From DASWHR01 sp036398095 (GTDB lineage: Bacteria > Actinomycetota > AC-67), in contig DASWHR010000027.1 in NCBI GenBank assembly GCA_036398095.1, positions 9,617 to 73,616 of the forward strand: DNA of 64,000 nt, in the 5' to 3' direction. The position numbers were made by a program, and so were the translations under genes. The notes below the pieces were generated by a model. The model was not told the DNA's origin. It made no database searches and saw only the letters and a list, made by a program, of their open reading frames with translations. Positions 1 to 8,591 of this stretch are shown one piece after another. The first letter of the stretch is position 1. Each line of letters begins with the position of its first letter.

Positions 1-192
1 GGTGCCGATTCCGGTTCCCGGTTCGCAAACCAGCGTGCCGTTGTCCACGGCCGGCCCGGCTCCTTGCTCCTTGGCGACGACGGTCCCGCCGCCGATGACG
101 ACGTCGGCCTGTGCGGTGCCGACGACCGTTGCGAACAGTGCGCCCAGCGACAGCACGACGGCGATCGCGGCGCGGATGGTGGTGCGAGTCAT
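1..192 (-). CDS. Secreted protein, N-terminal part only (runs off the left edge)
   Basis: Sixty-four codons are visible on the minus strand before the window edge. The start is ATG, preceded by a good GGAGG ribosome site. The first 29 residues form a signal peptide: an Arg-containing n-region (MTRTTIRAA), a hydrophobic core and an AQA-type cleavage site. The mature part begins DVVIGGGTVVAKEQ and contains one Cys. No family is recognisable from this short stretch. The protein is probably exported; its function is unknown. Confidence 0.6.
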   Translation of the reverse strand, partial: MTRTTIRAAIAVVLSLGALFATVVGTAQADVVIGGGTVVAKEQGAGPAVDNGTLVCEPGTGIGT

Positions 193-310
193 GTCGGTTC
201 CTCCCCTTGAATCCGCCGGCCTCTGCCGGTCCGATGCGATAAGGATCGCCGGGGTCGGGCCGGCCGTCCGTGCATTCCTGCACATTCGGGGCCGGTCCTT
301 TGATGTCCTT

Positions 311-625
311 CTAGGAGAGGATCTCGCGCAGGCCCTTCAAGGCCGTCGGGACCACCCGGTAGTAGGTCCAGGTACCGCGGCGCTCGCGCTCGAGCAACCC
401 GGCCTCGGTCAGGACCCGCAGGTGGTGGGTGACGGTCGGCTGCGTCAGGCCGAGGGGAACGACAAGGTCGCAGGTGCAGGCCTCGCGACCCGGCTGGGCG
501 GCGATGAGCGACAGCAGCCGCAGGCGGGCCGGATCGGCAATGACCTTGAAGGCGGCGGCCGCCCGTTCGGCGTCCCGTTTGGTCAGCGGGGAGTCGAGGA
601 CCGAGCAGCATTCCAGGACGGGCAC
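311..625 (-). CDS. arsR: ArsR/SmtB-family metalloregulatory repressor
   Basis: This 104-residue winged-helix repressor belongs to the ArsR family, which dissociates from DNA on binding arsenite, antimonite or a soft metal. The helix-turn-helix core is visible (TQPTVTHHLRVLTEAGLLERER, about residues 61-82), followed by the wing GTWTYYRV. Two cysteine pairs, C6-C7 near the N-terminus and C50/C52 (ACTCDL), are candidate As(III) or Cd(II)/Pb(II) ligands, as in actinobacterial ArsR and CmtR-like proteins. A GTG start at 625 with GGGGTG just upstream is preferred; longer readings through the operator region lack family similarity. It is divergent from the cadI-like gene at 781 and probably represses both promoters. 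Confidence 0.85.
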   Translation of the reverse strand: MPVLECCSVLDSPLTKRDAERAAAAFKVIADPARLRLLSLIAAQPGREACTCDLVVPLGLTQPTVTHHLRVLTEAGLLERERRGTWTYYRVVPTALKGLREILS

Positions 626-642
626 AGAACTTTTCACCCCTG

Positions 643-745
643 GATATTGACAGACATCTATATGATGCGTCAAGATGCTGCCCAGAAGATATCGATGAAG
701 GTCGATATAGATATCTGTGGATATCGATGCCAATGGATATTGATG
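643..745. promoter_or_regulatory. Divergent arsR/cadI promoter with reiterated operator half-sites
   Basis: The gap between arsR and the cadI-like gene carries several related half-sites. GATATCGATG occurs at 688-697 and 720-729, GATATTGATG at 736-745, and TCGATATAGATATC at 702-715. ArsR-family operators are typically AT-rich inverted repeats of this kind. A minus-strand -35-like TTGACG lies at 668-673, with TCAATAT about 17 bp downstream toward arsR. The exact operator is inferred. Confidence 0.55.
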
Positions 746-780
746 TGGGTCGATGTGGATGGAAGTGGAGGGAGGACGTC

Positions 781-1176
781 ATGGGACGAGTGCAACTGGC
801 CATCAACGTGCGCGACGTGGACGAGGCGATCGCGTTCTACTCGAAGCTGTTCGACACCGAGCCGGCCAAGGTCAAGCCCGGCTACGCCAACTTCGCGATC
901 GCGGACCCGCCGCTCAAGCTGGTCCTGATCCAAAACGAGGCTGCGCCCGGCACGCTGAATCATCTCGGAGTTGAGGTCGCCGGCCGCGACGAGGTCGCCG
1001 CCGCAACCAAGCGACTGTCCGCCAAGGGTCTCGCCACGGTCACCGAGCAAGGCGCCTGCTGCTACGCCGAGCAGGACAAGGTTTGGGTCACCGACCCGGG
1101 CGGCGCGTCCTGGGAGGTCTACACCGTCCTCAAGGACGCTGAGGTGATGTCCCCGTCGGGCACCGCCTGCTGCTGA
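781..1176 (+). CDS. cadI: CadI/ArsI-type glyoxalase-fold metal-responsive protein
   Basis: This 131-residue protein has one vicinal-oxygen-chelate (glyoxalase/bleomycin) fold. It closely resembles mycobacterial CadI and is related to the ArsI C-As lyases that demethylate trivalent organoarsenicals. It keeps the ArsI-type vicinal thiols C93-C94 (CCYAEQDKVWV), H61 (LNHLGVEV) and E112 (WEVYTVL). Position 5 is Gln (VQLAINV), where ArsI lyases have the metal-ligand His, so lyase activity is uncertain. A second Cys pair ends the protein (C130-C131). The ATG at 781 has GGAGGGAGG upstream. Divergence from arsR implies induction by arsenic or cadmium. Confidence 0.85.
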   Translation: MGRVQLAINVRDVDEAIAFYSKLFDTEPAKVKPGYANFAIADPPLKLVLIQNEAAPGTLNHLGVEVAGRDEVAAATKRLSAKGLATVTEQGACCYAEQDKVWVTDPGGASWEVYTVLKDAEVMSPSGTACC

Positions 1177-1202
1177 ACCGGAGACCGGCATACGATGGCG
1201 GG

Positions 1203-1775
1203 ATGCCGGATCCCGCCATCGATGCCGTCCGCGCCGAAGCCGCGCGCGTGGTCGCGCTTGCTCGCTCGCTGACTCCCACCGACTGGAGCGCGCCGAGCCG
1301 CTGCGACGATTGGACCGTCGCCGATGTGATCGCCCATCTCGCGTGCGATTGTCAGCGGTTCACCGAGTGGCTGGCCGATGCCGAGCGGGGCGTGCTGGTC
1401 CCGCCGTTTCCGCCGGAGCAGTTCCGCGCCGACAACGCGATGATGCTCGAGCGCTTCACCGGCGTGACCGGCCCGCGGCGCCTCGCCGCCTTCGAATCGG
1501 CCTTCGGCCGGTGGATCGAACGCGCCGCCGCGCTTGACCCGGCGACGCCGCAGCGGCATCCGCGTGGAACCATCAGCGTCGGCTCGCAGCTGTTGCTTGC
1601 CGCCGGCGAGTTCGCGATCCACGGCTGGGACGTCGCCGACGCGCTCGGTCGAGATTGGGATCCGCCGGCCGCGCTGGTCGACATCGTGGCCGCCTGGACG
1701 TCGAACGTCGCGCCCGTCCGGAACGGTGACCCCTGGCATGCGCTGCTGAAGGCGAGCGGCCGCACGCCGATCTGA
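1203..1775 (+). CDS. Mycothiol-dependent maleylpyruvate isomerase-like (DinB-fold) protein
   Basis: This 190-residue protein resembles the MDMPI N-terminal domain families, four-helix DinB-like proteins that bind a metal and often use mycothiol. The usual landmarks are present: an N-terminal helix with DWSAPSRCDDWTVADVIAHLA carrying the first His, and GEFAIHGWDVADALGR carrying the second His near residue 140. The substrate is unknown, and family names here are generic. The gene starts 27 nt after the CadI stop and may be co-transcribed with it, so a thiol-linked detoxification role is possible but inferred. Confidence 0.7.
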   Translation: MPDPAIDAVRAEAARVVALARSLTPTDWSAPSRCDDWTVADVIAHLACDCQRFTEWLADAERGVLVPPFPPEQFRADNAMMLERFTGVTGPRRLAAFESAFGRWIERAAALDPATPQRHPRGTISVGSQLLLAAGEFAIHGWDVADALGRDWDPPAALVDIVAAWTSNVAPVRNGDPWHALLKASGRTPI

Positions 1776-1784
1776 GCGGCGCGG

Positions 1785-2696
1785 TCAGCGCGTGATGGTG
1801 CTTCCGAGGAGGATTCCGTTGGCCCAGTAGGCGCCGGTTGGCCCGTCCGGAAGCAGGTCGTAGGTCGCGGATGCCTCGCGCCAAACGACATCGATGCCTT
1901 CGACGGTCGCGCCGTCCATCGGGTCCCCGGCCGCGAGCGCTCCGATGGGCCGGCCGCGGGCGTCGGGATGGGCGGATGCCGCGACCAGAACGCGGCCGTC
2001 GCTGAGCGTCAGGCGCAGCATCGGATGAGGCGATCCGACCGGACGCCGAACCGTCCGAAGGACCGGCGCGGCCACGCGGCGCCCGCGCGCGTCCATCGTC
2101 CATACAAGATCGCCGGAGCGGAGCGTGGTCACGTCGCGATCCCCCGACGGTGTCGCGATCAGCGTGCCGGCCGCCAGGCAGATCGGACAGAACGCGTCGA
2201 CGGGTCGCTGCGTCGCGACGTGAATCGAGCCGTTGCGGGCGATCGTGCCGTCGATCGCGGTCGCGTCGCCTTCGGTCCCCTCGTTAACGGTGAACCGCCA
2301 AGCGGCATCCGATGAGGTCAGCGCGATCACCCGGATTCGCTTGTGCACTTCGTAGATGCGCATCGTCTGGTCGTCGGTGAGCGGCTCGCGATAGCCGAGC
2401 GACGCGCGGATCGCGGCGGCTTCCCTGGATCGTTCCGCGATTCGGTACCACGCGAGGCCGCGCTCGCGGCGCTCCTGCGGTCCGACGCCGACCGGATAAT
2501 CGTCGGGATCGCAGAAGAAGATGTCGAAGCGCTCGTCCAGGGCGAGGCGCGCGTCCCACTCGTCGGTGATCACGCCGCCGCTCGCCTGCGGCGAGGCCGA
2601 CGGCGAAGGGGAGGCCGACGGCTCCGTGCGCTGTGGCCGATACGTGCAGGCGCCGGCAACCAGGGCCAGCAGCGCGACGAGCGCGATCCGCTTCAC
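1785..2696 (-). CDS. Lipoprotein with C-terminal Hint (intein-like) domain
   Basis: The product is 303 residues from a GTG start that overlaps the preceding gene's stop (GTGA). A lipobox (LVAGAC, C17) predicts a lipid-anchored extracytoplasmic protein, followed by a Ser/Pro linker. From C173 to the end there is a Hint fold: block A (CLAAGTLIATPSGD then GDLVW), block B with the SAHP His at about residue 243, and a block F-like end (TYDLLPDGPTGAYWANGILLG). The splicing-type terminal His-Asn is replaced by Gly-Ser, so protein splicing is not expected. N-S acyl-shift chemistry, as in hedgehog-type Hint domains, remains possible. The region before Hint (residues 45-165) matches nothing I recognise. 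Confidence 0.75.
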   Translation of the reverse strand: MKRIALVALLALVAGACTYRPQRTEPSASPSPSASPQASGGVITDEWDARLALDERFDIFFCDPDDYPVGVGPQERRERGLAWYRIAERSREAAAIRASLGYREPLTDDQTMRIYEVHKRIRVIALTSSDAAWRFTVNEGTEGDATAIDGTIARNGSIHVATQRPVDAFCPICLAAGTLIATPSGDRDVTTLRSGDLVWTMDARGRRVAAPVLRTVRRPVGSPHPMLRLTLSDGRVLVAASAHPDARGRPIGALAAGDPMDGATVEGIDVVWREASATYDLLPDGPTGAYWANGILLGSTITR

Positions 2697-4213
2697 GCTC
2701 CCAGCGCCACCCGCGCGGCGTTGCGGCCGGCTGTGCCCATCACGCCGCCGCCCGGCCGCGCTCCCGATCCGCACAGATACAGCCCCTCGATCGGTGTGCG
2801 GTAGTCGAAGCGCTCGCCGAAGGACTGCTCGGGCGTGATGGCGCCGTGAAAGATGTCACCGCCGGTCAGCGCGAGCCGCTCTTCCAGGTCCGGCGCCGCG
2901 AGCACGTCCTCGGCCACGATCGCATCGCGAAGGTTCGGCGCGTAGGCCGCCAGCGCCGCCACCGCATTCTCGCGCGCTGCGGCGCGAACCAGGTCCCAAT
3001 CCTCCGGAAGCGACGGCGCGTACTGCGTGAACGCGCTGAGCACGTGCCGGCCGGCCGGCGCCAGGGTCGGGTCGGTCGAGGACTGAAGAAAGACCTCCAT
3101 GTACGGCCGCGGCGAGGGCATCGCGCCGCGAGCGTCCTCGCGCGCCTGCTGGATGTATTCGATCGAAGGACAGATCTCGACCGTGCCGAAATGCTGCGAC
3201 GCCGGCTCGGTTCCCGGCAGCATCGAAAACGACGGCAGCTCGCTCAGCGCCAGGTTCACCTTCACCACCGCGCCCTCGTAGCGCCACGACGCGACCCGCT
3301 CGGCGAACGGCGACGGCAGCAGTCCCTCATCCAGCAAAGAACCGAACGTGACCGCCGGCGTCGCATTCGACAGCACCATCGGCGCTTCGACCAGCTTCCC
3401 GCCGGCAACCTCCACGCCTCGCACCCGCCCGCCGTCCACCACGATCCGCGCAACCGGCGACGAGACGCGGATGACCGCGCCCGCCTCACGCGCCGCCGCC
3501 GCGATCGCCTGCGTCACGCCGCCCATCCCGCCGCGCACGTACGCCCACGTCCCGTCCATGCCGTTCAGCTCGCCGCCGATCGCGTGGAACGTCATGATCC
3601 AAGCGGTGCCGTCCTCCTCCGGCCCCAGCGCCGTCCCGATGATCCCTTGCCCGGCCATCGGTCCTTGGATCTCGGGCGCGCCGAAGAACGAGCGCACCGT
3701 GCCGGCGCACGAGCCCGACACGCACATCCGGTACATCTCGTCTCCCAACGCGGCCCGCACGCCGTCCAGACCCGGCGGATCGGGCGACTCGACGAGCGGG
3801 CGGATCGCGGCGACCGCATCATCCCAGAATGCGCTCCAGCGCTTGTGTGCGTCCGCGTCGGCGGGACTGATCTTCGACAGCTCCGCGCGCGTGCGCTCGC
3901 CGTCGCGCCACACGAAGTAGTGGCGGCCGTCGGGCAGCGGCACGAACATCTGCGGATCCTTCGGCGTGAACACCAGGCCGTGACGCGCCAGCTCCAGCTC
4001 GCGGTAGACGTCCGGCCGCAGCAGCGACAGCGAATACGACGCGGTCGAGATCCGGTAGCCCGGCGCGAGCTCTTCGGTGACGGCCGCGCCGCCGATCACG
4101 TCGCGCCGTTCCAACACCAGCACGCGCTTGCCGGCGCGCGCCAAGTAGGCGGCGGCGACCAGTCCGTTGTGGCCGGCGCCGATCACGATCACGTCGTGTC
4201 GTTCGGCGATCAT
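2693..4213 (-). CDS. FAD-dependent oxidoreductase, phytoene desaturase/PYROXD2-like
   Basis: This 506-residue flavoprotein has an N-terminal Rossmann motif (VIVIGAGHNGLVAAAYLARAG, residues 8-28) ending in an acidic residue (LVLE) that would bind the FAD ribose. The C-terminal FAD signature is GLYLCGSGARPGGGVMGTAGRNAA. The overall pattern fits the PYROXD2 branch of the carotenoid isomerase/desaturase superfamily. No phytoene synthase or other carotenoid gene is nearby, so a carotenoid substrate should not be assumed. The gene is probably in an operon with the Hint lipoprotein, whose start overlaps its stop. Confidence 0.8.
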   Translation of the reverse strand: MIAERHDVIVIGAGHNGLVAAAYLARAGKRVLVLERRDVIGGAAVTEELAPGYRISTASYSLSLLRPDVYRELELARHGLVFTPKDPQMFVPLPDGRHYFVWRDGERTRAELSKISPADADAHKRWSAFWDDAVAAIRPLVESPDPPGLDGVRAALGDEMYRMCVSGSCAGTVRSFFGAPEIQGPMAGQGIIGTALGPEEDGTAWIMTFHAIGGELNGMDGTWAYVRGGMGGVTQAIAAAAREAGAVIRVSSPVARIVVDGGRVRGVEVAGGKLVEAPMVLSNATPAVTFGSLLDEGLLPSPFAERVASWRYEGAVVKVNLALSELPSFSMLPGTEPASQHFGTVEICPSIEYIQQAREDARGAMPSPRPYMEVFLQSSTDPTLAPAGRHVLSAFTQYAPSLPEDWDLVRAAARENAVAALAAYAPNLRDAIVAEDVLAAPDLEERLALTGGDIFHGAITPEQSFGERFDYRTPIEGLYLCGSGARPGGGVMGTAGRNAARVALGA

Positions 4214-4253
4214 TTCATCACTGTACGCGAGCCCGCACGCCGCGACCGGGACG

Positions 4254-5234
4254 CTACGACCATTGGATGCGCTCGAGCGCGCCGTCGCCGACGAGCGAAG
4301 CGAACGCGGCGGCGAGCGCGGGATCCAGATGATTGCCGGCGAGGCGTTCGATCTCGGCCAGCGATCGTTCGACCGGCCACCGCTTCTTGTAGGGACGCTC
4401 GTGCGTGAGCGCGTCGAAGACGTCGGTCACGGCGACGATCCGCGCGCTCAGCGGAATGTCCTCGCCGGCGAAACCGGCCGGATAGCCGGCGCCATCCCAG
4501 CGCTCGTGGTGGAACAGTGCGATCTCTTGCGCGGCCTTCAACACGGCCGCGTGGCTGCCCCACAGGATCCGGCCGCCGATCACGGTGTGGGCGCGAACGC
4601 GTGCGAACTCGGACTCGTCCAGCGGTCCGGGCTTGAGCAGCGTCGCGTCCGGAATGCCGATCTTTCCGATGTCGTGCAGCGGCGCCGCAAGCCGGATCGT
4701 CTCGCACTCGCCGGCCGCCAGTCCGGCCGCCTCGGCGAGCAGTCCCGACGTTTCGCCGACGCGGCGCGTGTGCGCTGCCGTGTCGTCGTCGCGGTATTCG
4801 GCGGCGCGCACGAGCCGGTCCAGCACTTCGCGCCGCGCGTCCTCCAACTCGCCGGTCCGCTGACGCACCTGCTCTTCGAGCAGCGCGCCGGTGTCGGTCA
4901 GCAACCGGCGCAGCGCCACCGCCTCGAGTGCGCCGCGGACCCGTGCGATCAGCGTCGCTCGGTCGGCCGGATCCGCGATTGTGTCGCGCGCGCCTGCGGC
5001 CAGCAGCCGCGCCGAATCCGCCGCCGTCGCCGCCACGGCCAGCGTTGCGGCATCCCCCAGCAAGCGCAGCACGTCGACGGCTTCGTCGGGCGGCGCGTCC
5101 ACGATTGTCAGCGCGACCGGCGTGAGCCCGGCCGGCGCGAGGCGCCCTGCGGGCTCGGTCCGGATCGCGGTGAAGCCGGCAGCGCGAAGCATGGTCGCGA
5201 TCGCGTCCGAAGAGGACACCACCGCGATGGCCAT
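4254..5234 (-). CDS. HD-GYP domain protein with degenerate receiver-like N-terminus
   Basis: The first ~110 of 326 residues have the alpha/beta pattern of a response-regulator receiver without convincing phospho-acceptor residues. A short helical linker (LLEEQVRQRTGELEDARREV) follows, then an HD-GYP domain with HTRRVG, the metal-binding HDIGKIGIPD and HHERWDGAGYP. HD-GYP proteins hydrolyse cyclic di-GMP or related dinucleotides, and all core motifs are intact. An upstream ATG at 5282 would add 16 residues; the ATG at 5234 is chosen because the receiver fold begins there. No cognate kinase is adjacent. Confidence 0.8.
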   Translation of the reverse strand: MAIAVVSSSDAIATMLRAAGFTAIRTEPAGRLAPAGLTPVALTIVDAPPDEAVDVLRLLGDAATLAVAATAADSARLLAAGARDTIADPADRATLIARVRGALEAVALRRLLTDTGALLEEQVRQRTGELEDARREVLDRLVRAAEYRDDDTAAHTRRVGETSGLLAEAAGLAAGECETIRLAAPLHDIGKIGIPDATLLKPGPLDESEFARVRAHTVIGGRILWGSHAAVLKAAQEIALFHHERWDGAGYPAGFAGEDIPLSARIVAVTDVFDALTHERPYKKRWPVERSLAEIERLAGNHLDPALAAAFASLVGDGALERIQWS

Positions 5235-5433
5235 CGCGGTGACGTTCCCGGGCGGCGGGACCGGGCTGCGCTGCGCGCTCATCTTGCCCGGCACTGTACG
5301 CGAAGCCGTGCGAACCGGGCATCCCTTCCCCGGTCGCGGAGAGCCGCGGAAGGATTGTGGGGATCTGCGTCCGCGACCTGGCGGAGGCCTCTTCGTTTGA
5401 CCAGATGAAGGCTCACGCGACAAGGAGAGGCGC

Positions 5434-5688
5434 ATGGCACGCAGACTCGGGCTTGTGATCGCAGGACTGCTCGTCTTCGGCGCGTCGCTCCCGGCGCATG
5501 CGGCCGGCGAGGCGGCCGCCGCGGAGATCGTTCGCGGCAGCGCGACCGCGGGATTCGAACGCCCGGCCGACGTGCCGTGGCTTCTGATCGTCGCCCTAAT
5601 CGGCGCGGCGATTCTCACCCTTCAGGCCGGCTTGCGACCGCAGCCGCGCGCCGTGCGCGTGGCGATCAGGCCACCCAAGCAACGCTAA
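5434..5688 (+). CDS. Small secreted or membrane protein
   Basis: This 84-residue protein has a clear signal peptide (MARRLGLVIAGLLVFGASLPAHA) and a second hydrophobic segment at about residues 49-67 (WLLIVALIGAAILTLQAGL). A basic tail follows (RPQPRAVRVAIRPPKQR). AAGGAGAGG lies just before the ATG. No family was recognised. The topology suggests a single-span membrane protein with a cytoplasmic basic tail. Confidence 0.6.
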   Translation: MARRLGLVIAGLLVFGASLPAHAAGEAAAAEIVRGSATAGFERPADVPWLLIVALIGAAILTLQAGLRPQPRAVRVAIRPPKQR

Positions 5689-5708
5689 AGATCTGGCGGG
5701 GATCCATC

Positions 5709-5750
5709 GAGAGGCGGGAGCGTCGGCGGCTCTCGCCTCTCAGGTTCTTC
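5709..5750 (+). terminator. Hairpin terminator candidate between convergent genes
   Basis: The stem pairs 5709-5721 with 5729-5741: GAGAGGCG with CGCCTCTC, one G-T pair, then GAGC with GCTC, around a 7-nt loop. A modest T-rich stretch (GTTCTTCC) follows. It sits between the small membrane protein gene and the convergent TetR gene. Confidence 0.5.
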
Positions 5751-5765
5751 CTGCGTCCGATCCGT

Positions 5766-6416
5766 TCATGAGCGGGTCATCTCGGCAGGCAGGATTCCCT
5801 CGAACCCGCGCATCATCCAGTTGACGGCGATGGCGACCATCTTGTCGCGCTCCAGCGGCTTGGAGGCCAGCCACCATCGGGCCAGCTCTTCGGCGACGGC
5901 GACGATCGCGCGGTTGTAGAGCTCGACGATCACGGGCGGTGCGTTGACCGGCTCGGCCAGCGCGTCGGCGCGGTCGGTCATGATCTTGATGATCTGCTCG
6001 CGCACGCGGATGCCCCGCTCGACGATCCCCGGGTCGGACGTGCCGGGCGGGCCGAACATCACCCGGAAGGCGCTCGGGTTGACGTCGGCGTAGTCCAGGA
6101 ACGCGGCCAGACCGACCGTGAGCGCGTCGCGCAGCTTCATTCGCCCGGTCGAGGCGAGCACGCCGATCATGTGCGCCCGGAACCGTTCCTCTTCCCGTTC
6201 CAGCACCGCGAAGTAGATCTCTTGCTTGCCGCCGCTGAAGCAGTCGTACAGGACCGGCTTGGTCGTGCCCGCCTTGCGGCCGAGCGCCTCCATCGAGGCG
6301 TCCGCGAAGCCGCCCTGGGCGAACAGTTCCAGGGCCGCGTCCAAGACCAGGGGACGCCGCCTGGCCGGGCCGAGATACTCGGCTCGCTTGCCTTTCTGAG
6401 CCCGCGGGTCTGCCAT
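5766..6416 (-). CDS. TetR-family transcriptional regulator
   Basis: This 216-residue TetR regulator has its helix-turn-helix at about residues 32-52 (FADASMEALGRKAGTTKPVLYDCF). A helical ligand-binding domain follows, including RMKLRDALTVGLAAFLDYADVNPSAFRVMF. ATG 6416 is chosen; ATG 6425 is possible. It is divergent from the amidohydrolase at 6627 across a 210-bp gap containing a TTGACG at 6496-6501 and a short TTCG-TCG-CGAA dyad that could be its operator. The ligand is unknown. Confidence 0.8.
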   Translation of the reverse strand: MADPRAQKGKRAEYLGPARRRPLVLDAALELFAQGGFADASMEALGRKAGTTKPVLYDCFSGGKQEIYFAVLEREEERFRAHMIGVLASTGRMKLRDALTVGLAAFLDYADVNPSAFRVMFGPPGTSDPGIVERGIRVREQIIKIMTDRADALAEPVNAPPVIVELYNRAIVAVAEELARWWLASKPLERDKMVAIAVNWMMRGFEGILPAEMTRS

Positions 6417-6626
6417 GACCGCCATTGTGGCCCCCGACCGGGGCGGCAACGCAAGGATTCGGACGAAACTTTCTTAGCGGACAACCCTCAGGTTCTTGAC
6501 GATTCGTCGCGAAACGATCACAATGCTACGGCGCGGTAGGTTTTCGCGCCCGGCCGATCCGGCGGCGATCCCGACTGGACGGAAGGATTCCGGCGAGAGA
6601 GTCACGAACTAGACACCACGCACCGC

Positions 6627-8591
6627 ATGCAGCAAACGTTGAAGAAACCGACCCGGGAGCCGGCCATGATTCGTTGGAAGCGTTCATGGGAGGACCTGTC
6701 CGAGGCCCTTCCGCTCGACGTAATGCCTTGCTCGAACGGCGAGTTCTATCCGCCGCCCCCGACCAAGGAACAAAGAGCCGTCATGGAGATCGCCGACCGC
6801 GAGGTCGAGCGCGTCCGCAAGAAGTTCAACATGAACCGCCGCGACTTCGTTCGCACCACCGCGGCCATGGCGATCTGCTTCTGGGCCCGCGACGTCGTCA
6901 TCGGCGGCGGCGGCGCGCAGGCGCACAACACCACCACCACCGACGCATGCGATCTTGAATGGGAAGAAGAAGTCGGCCTGTTCACCCTCAACAACCTGCC
7001 GGGCGAGTTCGTCTTCGACATCCAGTCCCACCACGTCGAGTCCGACGGCATGTGGCGCGTCACCAACCCCGGCTTCCACGCGTTCTTCGCCGGGATCTGG
7101 TCGCAGGCCGGTCCGATCACCGGTGCGCGCCCGGGCATGCGCAGCGGCGGCAACCTCGATCCCGGATCGAGCAACTTCGCGGTGCGCGGCGCCGGCGCCG
7201 GCGAACTCGACCCGATCGAAAACCTGTCGCGCTTCCACTACATGAAAGAGCTGTTCCTGGATTCGGCGACGACGATGACGGTGCTCTCGGCCGTGCCGGC
7301 CGCGCCCGACATCACCCAGCCGCTGCCGATCGAGCGCGCTGCGCTGACCGTGCAGATGGTCAACGAGCTCGCCGGATCGCAGCGCACGGTCATGCACGCG
7401 TTCGCGATGCCGAACCGCGGCTCGGCCGGGACCATCGCCTCGTCGCTGGGCCAAGAGCCCGTCTACATGCAGCGCGAATTCGAGATCATGGAGGAGCGCG
7501 CGGTCAAGTACGGTTCGATCATCCGCGGCTGGAAGACCTACCCCGCATGGGGTGACATTCCCTACGCGAGCGGCTGGTTCTTCGACGACGAGCTGGTCGG
7601 GCAGCGCTTCATCGACCACGTTCGCGCCCTCAGCCAGAAGTACCCGAAGCTGCCGCCGAACATCGCGACGCACAAGGGCTTCGCGCTTCCCGCGTTCGAC
7701 CAGCGGGCCGCCTCGCCCCGCGACATCGGCCCCGCCGCTTCCCGCAACCCGGATGTGAACTTCATCGTCTACCATTCGGGCTTCGACGGCGAGACCGTCG
7801 GCCCCTACGGCGGCGACACGGCCGATATCTCCACCGACGGCGCCAAGGGCGACCGCCGCGTGAGTTCGGCCGACCGTATGGTGGACTCGCTGATCAAGTC
7901 GCTTCGCGAGAACAACTGGGACGCGACCCGCTTCGGCACCGTGCCGGGCGTCAAGTGGGCGAACGTGCCAAACGTCTTCGCCGAGATCGGCTCGACCTGG
8001 CGCGACGTCATGGGCCAGATCCGCCGCGGCGAGCCCGTCTCAAGCACACCGGCCGCCGCGATCCATCTGCTCGGCAAGCTCATCACCTACGTCGGTCCGA
8101 AGCGGATCGCGTGGGGAACCGACTCGCTGTGGTTCGGATCGCCGCACTCCGAGATCGTCGGCTTGAGGCGCGTGGACTACAGCCACGCGCCCGGGCTGTG
8201 GGACTTCTACAAGCTCCCGTACGCGATCGACGGTGACGCCGACGACCCGCGGGTGGACACGCGCAACTGGGTCAACTACACGCCGTCGTCGTCGAACGCG
8301 TCGCTGCCGGGCTGGCCGACGGATTCCAAGGCCCACCCCGAGCGGTCGATCCGCAACTGGATCTTCGGCCGCTCCGCCGCCGAGGTGTATCGCGTCGACG
8401 CCGACGCGCACATGCTCGACCGGGGCACGCATCCGCTCAAGTGCGACGAGGTGCAGAAGATCCGCGACGCCTACATCGTGAACCAGTACACGCCGAAGGA
8501 GCAGGTGCCGATGGCGTCCAACACGCTGATCGGTGCGCGCACTGCCTCCGAGCTCAAAACCGAAAGGATGAATCAGCCGTGGGCGCCGTAA
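6627..8591 (+). CDS. Amidohydrolase-family protein with displaced twin-arginine segment
   Basis: This 654-residue protein contains a metal-dependent amidohydrolase 2-type TIM barrel. Candidate elements are FDIQSHHVES near residue 130, NFIVYHSGFDGE and WGTDSLWFGSPHSEI near the C-terminal third. A Tat-like motif (NRRDFVRT, from residue 70) followed by a hydrophobic stretch (AAMAICFWARDVVIGGGGAQA) lies after a ~68-residue Pro/Glu-rich region. An internal ATG at 6831 would start exactly at the Tat motif but lacks a clear ribosome site, so the longer form is kept. Export is plausible. The substrate is unknown. Confidence 0.65.
   Translation: MQQTLKKPTREPAMIRWKRSWEDLSEALPLDVMPCSNGEFYPPPPTKEQRAVMEIADREVERVRKKFNMNRRDFVRTTAAMAICFWARDVVIGGGGAQAHNTTTTDACDLEWEEEVGLFTLNNLPGEFVFDIQSHHVESDGMWRVTNPGFHAFFAGIWSQAGPITGARPGMRSGGNLDPGSSNFAVRGAGAGELDPIENLSRFHYMKELFLDSATTMTVLSAVPAAPDITQPLPIERAALTVQMVNELAGSQRTVMHAFAMPNRGSAGTIASSLGQEPVYMQREFEIMEERAVKYGSIIRGWKTYPAWGDIPYASGWFFDDELVGQRFIDHVRALSQKYPKLPPNIATHKGFALPAFDQRAASPRDIGPAASRNPDVNFIVYHSGFDGETVGPYGGDTADISTDGAKGDRRVSSADRMVDSLIKSLRENNWDATRFGTVPGVKWANVPNVFAEIGSTWRDVMGQIRRGEPVSSTPAAAIHLLGKLITYVGPKRIAWGTDSLWFGSPHSEIVGLRRVDYSHAPGLWDFYKLPYAIDGDADDPRVDTRNWVNYTPSSSNASLPGWPTDSKAHPERSIRNWIFGRSAAEVYRVDADAHMLDRGTHPLKCDEVQKIRDAYIVNQYTPKEQVPMASNTLIGARTASELKTERMNQPWAP

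Noticed and set aside
2..928. Long plus-strand open frame at the left edge
   Set aside because: It overlaps the arsR gene and the divergent operator region; its translation is low-complexity with no domain.
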